From: Anaerolineales bacterium
GTDB taxonomy: Bacteria > Chloroflexota > Anaerolineae > Anaerolineales > UBA4823
Direction: 5' to 3'
Assembly (NCBI GenBank): GCA_016929095.1
Contig: JAFGJM010000038.1
Coordinates: 29,419 to 93,418, forward strand
DNA length: 64,000 nucleotides
The translations under genes were made by a program, and so were the position numbers. Below the pieces are notes generated by a model, which saw only the letters and a program-made list of their open reading frames with translations, did not search any database and was not told the DNA's origin. This document shows, piece after piece, positions 28,043-35,797 of this stretch. Within the stretch, counting starts at the first letter, position 1. Each line of letters begins with the position of its first letter.

Positions 28043-29827
28043 TTATATTTTCTTTGATATATCCTCTTTTGCCCTATCGATGAAAGCAGATATGGGGATA
28101 GGACCCAGATTTTCACCATTGCGCAGGCGCAATGCCACCTGATTGTTTTCGATTTCTTTATCTCCGATCACCAGCATATACGGGATTTTCTGCTTTTGGG
28201 CGTCGCGGATCTTGGCGTTCATGCGTTCCGAGCGGTCATCCACCATCACGCGTAATTTTTCCTGGCGCAGCTTTGCGGCAGCTTCTCTGGCAAAATCAAC
28301 ATGGCGGTCGGCGATAGGGATCAGTGCGGCTTGAACAGGGGAAAGCCACACGGGGAATGCGCCGGCATAGTATTCAATGAGCACACCGAAGAAGCGTTCC
28401 AGGCTGCCCAGTAAAGCCCGATGTATCATATAAGGACGGTGAGGCTGCCCGTCTTCGCCAATATAGGTCAGGTCGAACCGATCGGGGAGATTGAAATCGA
28501 ATTGAATAGTCGTAAGCTGCCACTCACGCCCAATGGCATCACTCACTTTAAGATCGATTTTAGGGCCATAAAAAGCGCCGCCACCCGGATCAAGTTTATA
28601 GGTAACTTTGGCGCGTTTTAAAGATTCTTCCAGGGCTGCCTCCGCAGCATGCCAGCGCTCCGGTTCGCCCACCGACTTTTCAGGCATCGTGCTTAGATAA
28701 GCCTGGATATCGCTGAAGCCAAAGCTGCGCAGGATGTGCAGACTGAAATCAAGCACAAAATCGATCTCTGAGGGCATTTGATCCGGACGGCAAAAATGGT
28801 GCGCATCATCCTGCGTGAAGCCACGCACCCGCATCAACCCATGTAATACACCGCTGCGCTCGTAGCGATAGACCGTGCCTTCTTCGGCGTATCGAATGGG
28901 AAACTCACGATACGATCGGATCGTATTCTTATAGATATGGATATGAAAAGGACAATTCATCGGTTTAAGAAAATATTGCTGCCCGTCGATGTCCACCGGC
29001 GAGTACATATTCTCTTTGTAAAAACCTAAATGCCCGCTGGTTTCCCACAATTTGGATTTCCCGATATGAGGCGTGTAAACAAACTCGTATCCATTGGCCT
29101 CGTGTTCTTCACTCCAAAAGTTTTCGATGATCTTGCGGATCTTACCGCCTTTAGGATGCCAGAGGATCAAACCGGCGCCAATCTCATCAACAGTGCTGAA
29201 TAAATCCAGTTCTTGACCGAGTTTGCGGTGATCGCGCTTTTTGGCTTCTTCAAGGCGCCACAGGTACTCTTTCAATTCATCGGGTTTATTCCAGGCGGTA
29301 CCATAAATACGTTGCAGCATAGGGCGTTTCTCATCCCCTCGCCAATACGCCCCGGCTACCGATAAGAGCTTCACGGCTTGAGGGTTGATCTGGGACGAAT
29401 TTTCCACGTGCGGGCCGCGGCAAAGGTCCACAAACTTATCTTGAGAATAGATAGAGATCTGGGGCTTTTCATCTGTGGGATTCCCATCCTCATCCAGGTT
29501 TCCTTCTTCCAACCCGGCAATCAGTTCGAGTTTAAAAGGCTGGTCCTTGAATATTTCTTTTGCTTCTTCTGCGCTTACATCCTTGCGAACAAATTCAACT
29601 TTCGATTGAATGATGGCGCGCATCCGTTTTTCGATGCTTTCCAGGTCTTCCATAGTCAATGGGCGCGGAAGATCGAAATCGTAGTAAAAACCATCATCGA
29701 TGGCAGGGCCAATAGCTACTTTTCCTTCCGGGAATTTTTCCAACACAGCCTGAGCCATAATATGGGATGCAGAATGCCTTATCCGATATAAGTGTGATTC
29801 TTCATAAGGTACATTTTCATCGGCCAT
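28043..29827 (-). CDS. thrS: Threonyl-tRNA synthetase, form without TGS domain
   Basis: Charges tRNA-Thr. The frame is open to 29899, but those 24 extra codons lie in the T-box terminator; the ATG at 29827 follows GGAGGAAAAA and starts MADENVPYEESHLYRIRHSA. The product, 594 residues, begins directly with the editing domain (HSASHIMAQAVLEKFPE gives HxxxH; CRGPHVEN gives the C-GPH part), so the N-terminal TGS domain of the usual 640-residue enzyme is absent. The class II core follows (MNCPFHIHIYK, YRYERSGVLHGLMRVRGFTQDD, RALLGSLERFFG) and the anticodon-binding domain closes it (PVQAALIPIADRHVDFARE). Regulation is by the T-box leader upstream. Confidence 0.95.
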   Translation of the reverse strand: MADENVPYEESHLYRIRHSASHIMAQAVLEKFPEGKVAIGPAIDDGFYYDFDLPRPLTMEDLESIEKRMRAIIQSKVEFVRKDVSAEEAKEIFKDQPFKLELIAGLEEGNLDEDGNPTDEKPQISIYSQDKFVDLCRGPHVENSSQINPQAVKLLSVAGAYWRGDEKRPMLQRIYGTAWNKPDELKEYLWRLEEAKKRDHRKLGQELDLFSTVDEIGAGLILWHPKGGKIRKIIENFWSEEHEANGYEFVYTPHIGKSKLWETSGHLGFYKENMYSPVDIDGQQYFLKPMNCPFHIHIYKNTIRSYREFPIRYAEEGTVYRYERSGVLHGLMRVRGFTQDDAHHFCRPDQMPSEIDFVLDFSLHILRSFGFSDIQAYLSTMPEKSVGEPERWHAAEAALEESLKRAKVTYKLDPGGGAFYGPKIDLKVSDAIGREWQLTTIQFDFNLPDRFDLTYIGEDGQPHRPYMIHRALLGSLERFFGVLIEYYAGAFPVWLSPVQAALIPIADRHVDFAREAAAKLRQEKLRVMVDDRSERMNAKIRDAQKQKIPYMLVIGDKEIENNQVALRLRNGENLGPIPISAFIDRAKEDISKKI

Positions 29828-29857
29828 TTTTTCCTCCAATGATACTAACGATAATAA

Positions 29858-29889
29858 TAAAAATCTCTCGTCCCATTTGGGGCGAGAGT
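29858..29889 (-). terminator. T-box-controlled terminator before thrS
   Basis: Minus-strand hairpin with arms CTCTCGCCCC and GGGACGAGAG around AAAT (29865-29888), followed by ATTTTTATT. It directly follows the T-box sequence and sits between the leader and the thrS ribosome binding site. Confidence 0.88.
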
Positions 29890-30105
29890 TTAAAGCCACG
29901 CGGTTCCACCCAATTTAACCCATCGTTCGGATTATCTTAGAGGACCGATAACGGGGTCAACCGTTCACCATACTTGGGTATTCACCCTTTCCGGATTACG
30001 CTCGCAGTTGGTTTTCATTGCGATTTTCCAAAAGGTACTTCCAGCCCAAGGCACCTTCTCTCTGTCGGAAATCATCCCAATTACTCGTCCTGGTCAATGC
30101 GTTCC
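29858..30105 (-). ncRNA. T-box leader upstream of thrS (tRNA-Thr sensing)
   Basis: The conserved T-box sequence GGGTGGAACCGCG is on the minus strand at 29899-29911. Upstream are the Stem I elements: ACGAGTA (AGTA motif at 30082-30085), CAGAGAGAAGG and a GAAAACCAACTGCGAGC segment in which ACC (30012-30010) is a fitting threonine specifier codon. Downstream the leader ends in a terminator hairpin. A minus-strand -10-like TATAAT (30121-30126) lies just before it. Uncharged tRNA-Thr pairing with the TGGAA bulge should favour the antiterminator and allow thrS expression. Confidence 0.92.
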
Positions 30106-30214
30106 TGTTCAATTGCATAAATTATACATCAGTTTTGGATTTTAATGGCGATAATTTTTATATTGATTATAAACTTTTCATCTTTCACGAAGTGACAAGG
30201 TTGAATCCGGGTAA

Positions 30215-30259
30215 AAAAATCCTGCTACCGGGATCGTCAATCCCCGTAGCAGGATTTTT
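30215..30259 (-). terminator. Rho-independent terminator after the ferritin-like gene
   Basis: Twenty-base arms at 30215-30234 and 30240-30259 pair with one mismatch around CGTCA, with an A-run at 30213-30219 that gives a U-run on the minus strand. It lies about 65 bases past the ferritin-like stop and ahead of the thrS leader promoter. Confidence 0.9.
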
Positions 30260-30323
30260 CTTTTACCAATTTAAATTAACTGATAACGAACTAATGATTC
30301 GGATCGAAACCCTGATTTTCCAA

Positions 30324-30818
30324 TTACCTCATCATCAAAGTTTCCAAATCCTCATCGAGGGATTGCAAATCTTCTTCGTGCTCCACTTCTTCTTCAAGTA
30401 TCGTTAGAACAATATTATAGGTGACCGGATCTTTATCCTTCACCAATTGCAGTAATTTTTGATATACATCAATGGCGCATTGCTCGCCCTTGATATTTTG
30501 CGCCAGGATCACTTTAACAAAGGGATCTGAAGGAGTTTCATATCCACAATGTGTGTGCTTGAACCACTCTTCCGGGTGGATCAGGGGTGTTCCACCTAAT
30601 TGCAGGATGCGCATTGCCAACATATCGGCGTGGTTCAATTCTTCGGTGGCATGCAAAAGCAACTCGGAAGCAACCGCATCTTTCATCGGCCCTTTGACGA
30701 TTTTGGCTCCCAGCCAATATTGATAATATGCCAGCCATTCATCCGCAAATGCCTTGTTGAGGAGCTTTAGCAGTTCTTCTACATCCATACCCACAATCTG
30801 ACGTCCTTTTGTACCCAT
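30324..30818 (-). CDS. Ferritin-like (Dps-like) diiron protein
   Basis: The start is set at ATG 30818, behind AAAGGAATATGAT; the open frame to 30911 adds 31 unrelated residues. The 164-residue product is a four-helix bundle of the ferritin/Dps-like group. Iron ligands are suggested by FADEWLAYYQYWLGA, ATEELNHADMLAMR (E..H), IKGEQCAIDVYQKL and LEEEVEHEEDLQSL (E..H). Two Cys lie near the site (HTHCGYE and GEQCAI), which recalls the Dps-like thioferritins (DPSL) found in archaea and some anaerobes; that is by memory of the motif. Likely role is iron oxidation and storage, or peroxide protection. It stands alone, with its own terminator. Confidence 0.85.
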   Translation of the reverse strand: MGTKGRQIVGMDVEELLKLLNKAFADEWLAYYQYWLGAKIVKGPMKDAVASELLLHATEELNHADMLAMRILQLGGTPLIHPEEWFKHTHCGYETPSDPFVKVILAQNIKGEQCAIDVYQKLLQLVKDKDPVTYNIVLTILEEEVEHEEDLQSLDEDLETLMMR

Positions 30819-31049
30819 ATCATATTCCTTTCTACTAATAGGTTTTTTTGTCTGATTGAATATTGACAGGTTTGTTCGATTAACCCGCTTCCGCATGAAG
30901 TAATCGATCATTTAATTAAATACCACGAATTATAAAAATATTGTACCCGATTTCAACTTACTTTTGAATTTTGAAACATCAGGCAAATACTTGTCTCGTA
31001 AATAATTGATTACTTTCTAGCCACCCGACAGTTTGCGAATTATCATTTA

Positions 31050-31188
31050 TCAAAGTTGCTGCGAAGGAGCACATTCACTTCGTTCAGTGCAAACTTCGCG
31101 ACTGAAGCAATCTTTTTAATGGACGTCTATTTTTCACAGATTCTAGATTGCGTCAGGGCAAAGAACGCCCTTCGCAATGACAGAAAAT
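31050..31188. repeat. Pair of interspersed GATTGC...GCAATGAC-type palindromic repeats in a 690-bp gene-free gap
   Basis: The gap 30819-31506 has no gene I can support. In it, 31052-31111 on the minus strand reads GATTGCTTCAGTCGCGAAG followed by GAACGAAGTGAA, and 31149-31184 on the plus strand reads AGATTGCGTCAGGGC then GCCCTTCGCAATGAC. Both are variants of a palindromic repeat type (gattgcttc...cgcaatgac) that is scattered through many Chloroflexota and other genomes. The remaining gap is AT-rich. Confidence 0.6.
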
Positions 31189-31506
31189 TAAAAGTGTAGG
31201 GTAGCTAGGTCACTTTTATCATTATTATACAGGCATAAATCGATGATTTTCTCATATATGAAATACAGACAAACGTTAAATACTACAATATCTTCTCATT
31301 TCCCTAAAGGTTACCCAATTTTATTGAGATGGGAATTTTAAGATTATGTAAAATCAATCCAATCACAGGTTATAAATATAATCAGTGAAAACCTGCCTAT
31401 GTGTTTGGCTTGGATTCTGTCCGCACTTTAAGGCGTTTATATTTCCAACCAGGCTGATCCATGGTTGAAAAAAACAGATACCTATATCACTCTTTGTTCA
31501 AAATGA

Positions 31507-32526
31507 TTATTTGAAAGCGCCTTTTAATTCCAACTCACCGGCAAAATGACAGGCAGCAAAGTGTTCGGGGGAATATTCCTTCCATTCCGGGATGGATTGG
31601 CTGCATATAGGTTGCGCATACCGGCAGCGCGGGTGAAACGAGCAGCCTTCAGGCGGGTTGATCGGGCTGGGAATTTCTCCGGTCAGTTTAATCGGTTCCA
31701 TTATGATGCTTGGATCGGCTGCCGGGATAGCAGACATCAGCGCCTCGGTATATGGGTGCCGCGGCGAGAAAAACAGATCCCTGGTGGTTGCCATTTCGAA
31801 CAGACGCCCGAGATACATCACGCCAACTCGATCGCAAATGTGCTCGACCACGCTTAAATCATGGGCGATGAACAAATACGTTAAATCCAGCTCTTCTTGT
31901 AAATCATTAAGCAGGTTTAGAATTTGAGCCTGGATGGATACATCCAGGGCGGAAACCGGCTCATCACATACGATAAAGGGAGGATTCAACACCAGGGCGC
32001 GTGCAATGCCAATTCTCTGTCGCTGCCCCCCGCTAAAAGCATGGGGATATCTGCGCAAAAACTCGATGCTTACCTGGCATTTTTTAGCTGTTTCGCGAAT
32101 GCGCTGGGTAACTGCCTCTTTTTGCAATGCCTTTGTCGCAATCAACGGTTCGGCAACGATATCCCTCACGGTCATCCGTGGATTTAATGAAGAGTACGGA
32201 TCCTGGAATATCATCTGAGAATATCTTCGGAATTCCCAAAGCTCTTTCTTGGATAATTTCATCAAGTCAAAAGGTTCCCGATCTTCCAGATGATAGATCA
32301 CTTCCCCTTCCGTGGGTTCCATGGCGCGCAATATCAATCGCCCGGTGGTAGTCTTGCCAGAGCCGCTTTCACCAACCAAACCAAATGTTTCCCCCTTTTT
32401 GATGAAAAAACTCACCCGGTCCACCGCTTTAACGGTTTTTTTCACCGTTCCAAAAGCGCCGCGCCGGATAGGGAAATATTTTTTTAAGTTCTTCACTTCA
32501 AGAAGCAGTTGATCATCGCCAGGCAT
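31507..32526 (-). CDS. Peptide-type ABC transporter ATPase (OppF/DppF-like)
   Basis: The second ATPase of a family 5 importer. Walker A is GLVGESGSGKTTTGRLIL (about residues 50-67), the ABC signature is FSGGQRQRIGIARAL, Walker B is FIVCDEPVSALDVSIQ and the switch His is in FIAHDLSVVEH. The C-terminal OppF-type extension contains EGCSFHPRCRYAQPIC, the Cys-rich element found in this group that can hold an iron-sulfur cluster in some members. It is the last gene of the operon, 29 bases after the paralogous ATPase. Together they form the cytoplasmic heterodimer that drives uptake. Confidence 0.93.
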   Translation of the reverse strand: MPGDDQLLLEVKNLKKYFPIRRGAFGTVKKTVKAVDRVSFFIKKGETFGLVGESGSGKTTTGRLILRAMEPTEGEVIYHLEDREPFDLMKLSKKELWEFRRYSQMIFQDPYSSLNPRMTVRDIVAEPLIATKALQKEAVTQRIRETAKKCQVSIEFLRRYPHAFSGGQRQRIGIARALVLNPPFIVCDEPVSALDVSIQAQILNLLNDLQEELDLTYLFIAHDLSVVEHICDRVGVMYLGRLFEMATTRDLFFSPRHPYTEALMSAIPAADPSIIMEPIKLTGEIPSPINPPEGCSFHPRCRYAQPICSQSIPEWKEYSPEHFAACHFAGELELKGAFK

Positions 32527-32555
32527 TCAATTTCTCCAATTTTTACCTAATAATT

Positions 32556-33575
32556 TTATTCGTACAACAGACAGGCTGCTTTGTGCCCATTACCGAAGTC
32601 GATCGGGGTGGGTACTTTTACATCGCACACACCCGGCATCATTTTCGGGCAGCGATTGTGGAATGGGCAACCACTGGGTCGTTCAAATGGGCTGGGCACA
32701 GAACCGCGAATGGTGGTCAGACGTTTTTTCCTGGCATCGCTTATTTTGGGAATAGCTTCCACCAGGCTGGATGTGTATGGATGCTTTTGGTCGTGGAAAA
32801 TATCCATCGTCGTACCCTGCTCGACAATTTTCCCTAAATACATAATGGACACTTCGTCGGCGATTTGAGCGATCACCCCCAAATTATGGGTGATAAACAT
32901 AATACTTGAGCCAAAATCTCTGCGTAAATCCTTCATGAGATCCAGCATTTGCGCCTGGATGGTCACATCCAGGGAGGTGGTAGGTTCATCCGCGATCAGC
33001 ATGGAAGGATTGCATATCAATGCCATCCCGATCATAGCACGCTGGCGCATGCCGCCAGAGAATTCATGCGGGAACTGGTTGAGGCGCACCGCCGCATTGG
33101 GGATGCCCACACGGTCTAACATCTCGATAGCTGCCTGGCGTGCCTCTTCTTTACTTACATCTTTGTGCATCAGTAAGGCTTCCATAATTTGATCGCCAAG
33201 CGAATGGTATGCCGAAAACGACGTCATCGGTTCCTGGAAAACCATGGATATCTCTCCCCATCGGATTTGACGGAGAAGATCGCTATCCGGTTTTAGCTTT
33301 GCAAGATCGATGATATGTTCATCATCATTCATGGAACCAAGTTTGGTGCGCAGCAATATCTCGCCCTGATCGATCTTTCCGGGCGGAGGGATTATTTGCA
33401 AAATACTGCGGGCAGTGATGCTTTTTCCGCAGCCGCTTTCTCCGACAATGCCAATCACTTTCCCCTTTGGAATAGATAAATCGATCCCATCCAGCGCCTG
33501 TACAGTGCCTTCATCGAGTGGAAAAGATACTCGTAAGTTTTTTATCTCAATTAAATCATTTTCATTCATTGGCAT
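32556..33575 (-). CDS. Peptide-type ABC transporter ATPase (OppD/DppD-like)
   Basis: The frame is open to 33623, into the upstream permease gene; the ATG at 33575 (MPMNENDLIEIKNL) has AAGGA five bases ahead and is preferred. Walker A is GIVGESGCGKSITARSIL, the signature is FSGGMRQRAMIGMAL, Walker B is MLIADEPTTSLDVTIQ and the switch His is in FITHNLGVIAQ. The C-terminus has PSGCPFHNRCPKMMPGVC, the OppD-type Cys-rich tail. Pairs with the following ATPase. Part of the operon that starts at the solute-binding protein. Confidence 0.93.
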   Translation of the reverse strand: MPMNENDLIEIKNLRVSFPLDEGTVQALDGIDLSIPKGKVIGIVGESGCGKSITARSILQIIPPPGKIDQGEILLRTKLGSMNDDEHIIDLAKLKPDSDLLRQIRWGEISMVFQEPMTSFSAYHSLGDQIMEALLMHKDVSKEEARQAAIEMLDRVGIPNAAVRLNQFPHEFSGGMRQRAMIGMALICNPSMLIADEPTTSLDVTIQAQMLDLMKDLRRDFGSSIMFITHNLGVIAQIADEVSIMYLGKIVEQGTTMDIFHDQKHPYTSSLVEAIPKISDARKKRLTTIRGSVPSPFERPSGCPFHNRCPKMMPGVCDVKVPTPIDFGNGHKAACLLYE

Positions 33576-33585
33576 GGAATCCTTG

Positions 33586-34737
33586 TTAATGAGAGTAGGG
33601 ATCGGCAGCATCGCGCATACCATCGCCTACCAGGCTGAACGCAAGTACGCTGATCACCACAAAGATTGCCGGGAAGAATAACCAGGGATGCTGCTCGATG
33701 GCTTTGATATTTTGCGAGGCTTGCAGAAGCACCCCCCAACTCACCACCGGTTCACGAAGCCCCAACCCAATAAAACTTAGTGTGGTTTCACCCAGGATCA
33801 TCGCCGGGAAAGACACCGTGAGGTCAACGATAATGTAACTCAAGAACGCGGGTATCATATGCCGCCAGATAATACGCGCATCACTGCTGCCAGCAATCCG
33901 GGCGGCGAACACGAAATCTTCTTCGCGCATAGAGATCAATTTTCCGCGCACACGCCGCGCCAGCGTCGTCCAGGATAAAAAGCCCAATAACACCGTGACG
34001 GCAAAATAAACACGCAGTGGTGACCATTCCTTGGGCAATATGGCTGCTAAAGACATCCATAATGGCAATGTGGGAATAGAACGAATGAATTCGATCATCC
34101 TCTGAACGATATCATCGATCAACCCGCCAAAATAACCCGATACACCGCCAATAGCCAGACCTAAAATGAACGAAATGATTACCCCAATAAAACCAATGGA
34201 AAGGGATGTGCGTGTCCCAAAAATTACCCTTGAATAAACATCTCTACCCAGGCTGTCTGTGCCAAAAAGGTGAATAAAAGCATCCTCAACATGGAAAAGG
34301 TGCAAATCTCCTTTGATCAAGCCCCACATTTTATAGGGCTCACCCTTTGCAAAAAAATTAACCGGGCGAATTTCTGAACGATCTTCTACCAAATCAACCT
34401 GCATGGTGTCGATGTTGAATTGACTGATCACGGAATACACAAACATGCCGCGAAAGTTACCGTCATCATCAAAAAAGTGGATACTCTGCGGTTTTCCAAA
34501 TAAATAATCGGCATCCCGCGATTGCGAACCATATGGCGCCAAAAACTCGGCAAATAACATGGCGATAAGAAAAAGGGCAAGTACGAACATGCCAATAATC
34601 GCTAATTTATGACGGCGAAACTTCAACCACATAAGTTGAAATTGTGTAGCCGTGTAGAATGACTCTTTTGCCCGATCCATAGTCTGTTCTTCTAAATCGG
34701 GAATTTCGACAGGAGGCGTGGAATTCAATGCGCTCAT
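33586..34737 (-). CDS. ABC transporter permease (OppC/DppC-like)
   Basis: The open frame reaches 34956, deep in the preceding permease; the true start is ATG 34737 (MSALNSTPPVEI), which overlaps the upstream stop as ATGA. The 383-residue product has an OppC-type N-terminal helix (HKLAIIGMFVLALFLIAMLFAEFLAPYG), a periplasmic insert, and a five-helix core with the EAA-like loop (EEDFVFAARIAGSSDARIIWRHMIPAFLSYI). LFGTDSLGRDVYSRVIFGTR is the conserved OppC stretch. It forms the membrane channel with the permease upstream. Confidence 0.93.
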   Translation of the reverse strand: MSALNSTPPVEIPDLEEQTMDRAKESFYTATQFQLMWLKFRRHKLAIIGMFVLALFLIAMLFAEFLAPYGSQSRDADYLFGKPQSIHFFDDDGNFRGMFVYSVISQFNIDTMQVDLVEDRSEIRPVNFFAKGEPYKMWGLIKGDLHLFHVEDAFIHLFGTDSLGRDVYSRVIFGTRTSLSIGFIGVIISFILGLAIGGVSGYFGGLIDDIVQRMIEFIRSIPTLPLWMSLAAILPKEWSPLRVYFAVTVLLGFLSWTTLARRVRGKLISMREEDFVFAARIAGSSDARIIWRHMIPAFLSYIIVDLTVSFPAMILGETTLSFIGLGLREPVVSWGVLLQASQNIKAIEQHPWLFFPAIFVVISVLAFSLVGDGMRDAADPYSH

Positions 34738-35729
34738 TCTATGCCTCCATAGCGGATACGCGGATCGAGCATCGCCAATAATATATCCGAAACAAATGTC
34801 CCTACAATTGTTAAACAGGAATAAATCAGTAAGATCGTACCGGATAGATAGATATCTTGATTGGTGAGTGATTTTAGGAATATTGGGCCAATATCGGGTA
34901 ATGAGAGTACGGTCGCTGTAATCGGAGAACCGGAGACGATTGTAGCCAATTCCCAACCGATGGTGCTGACGATTGGGTTTAACGCGGCGCGCACAGGGTA
35001 TTTCTGGATCAATTTATTTTCAGGAACGCCCTTCGCCCGTGCAACCGTGACGTAAAGCTGGTTTTTCTCATCCAACATAGTCGCACGCATGGTTCGCAGG
35101 GTGGAAGCCGCCCCCGAAGTGCCCAGCACGATCACTGCCGGCCAGATATGCCGCATCAAATCGATGAATTTATTCCACGACCAGGGCGCGTTTTGGAATT
35201 CCAGGGAATATAGCCCTCCCACACTGGTGCCGAAATACATCGTGCTTACATATAAAAGCAACAACGCAAACAAGAAAGCCGGTGTTGCCATACCTAAATA
35301 ACCGAGAATGGTTAACAAATAATCTCCGGTCGAATACTGTTTGATAGCGGAATAAATGCCTAATGGAATGGCGATCAGGTAGGAAGCCCCAATAGTGACC
35401 ACCGAAAGAATAATGGTGAACCAAATCCGATCACCGATCACTTTCGTCACCGGTAAGCGATAAGTGAGCGACCAGCCAAAATCAAAGCGGGTGACAATGT
35501 TTGTTGCCCAATTTAGATAACGCTCGGGCCAGGGGCGGTCCAAACCAAGCATGTGGCGATAATACTCAACCTGTCCATATGTAACCTGCGCTCCGGATTG
35601 GCGGAGATCGTGAACATAGCGTTCGGCAAAATCGCCCGGAGGTAGTTCCAGGATGACAAAAACGATCAGGGACAACGCCACCAACATCACCACCATTGTG
35701 ATAAATCGTCTCAATGCATATTTGGCCAT
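34734..35729 (-). CDS. ABC transporter permease (OppB/DppB-like)
   Basis: A 331-residue inner membrane protein with six predicted helices. The OppB/DppB opening (MAKYALRRFITMVVMLVALSLIVF) is followed by PPGDFAERYV, GLDRPWPERYLNW and the EAA-like loop VTVARAKGVPENKLIQKYPVRAALNPI. The ATG follows GGAGTAAGC. It starts 68 bases after the solute-binding-protein stop, behind an intercistronic hairpin, and its stop overlaps the next permease by four bases. Confidence 0.93.
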   Translation of the reverse strand: MAKYALRRFITMVVMLVALSLIVFVILELPPGDFAERYVHDLRQSGAQVTYGQVEYYRHMLGLDRPWPERYLNWATNIVTRFDFGWSLTYRLPVTKVIGDRIWFTIILSVVTIGASYLIAIPLGIYSAIKQYSTGDYLLTILGYLGMATPAFLFALLLLYVSTMYFGTSVGGLYSLEFQNAPWSWNKFIDLMRHIWPAVIVLGTSGAASTLRTMRATMLDEKNQLYVTVARAKGVPENKLIQKYPVRAALNPIVSTIGWELATIVSGSPITATVLSLPDIGPIFLKSLTNQDIYLSGTILLIYSCLTIVGTFVSDILLAMLDPRIRYGGIE

Positions 35730-35752
35730 GCTTACTCCATAATGATGGATTA

Positions 35753-35772
35753 GGGGGGAGATACCTCCCCCC
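35753..35772 (-). promoter_or_regulatory. Intercistronic hairpin after the solute-binding protein gene
   Basis: GGGGGGAG (35753-35760) and CTCCCCCC (35765-35772) form a perfect 8-bp stem with a four-base loop. On the minus strand there is no U-run after it, so it is more likely an mRNA 3'-end stabiliser or partial attenuator than a full terminator. Such hairpins often let the binding protein outnumber the permeases. Confidence 0.7.
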
Positions 35773-35797
35773 TTTTACTACAGATCACAAATGAGAT

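Noticed and set aside
29828..29899. Extra 24 codons at the thrS N-terminus
   Set aside because: They lie in the T-box terminator hairpin and T-box element, and a strong GGAGG site precedes the ATG at 29827.
34738..34956. 73-residue N-terminal extension of the OppC-like permease
   Set aside because: It is the out-of-frame reading of the OppB-like gene; the ATG at 34737 forms a normal ATGA overlap.
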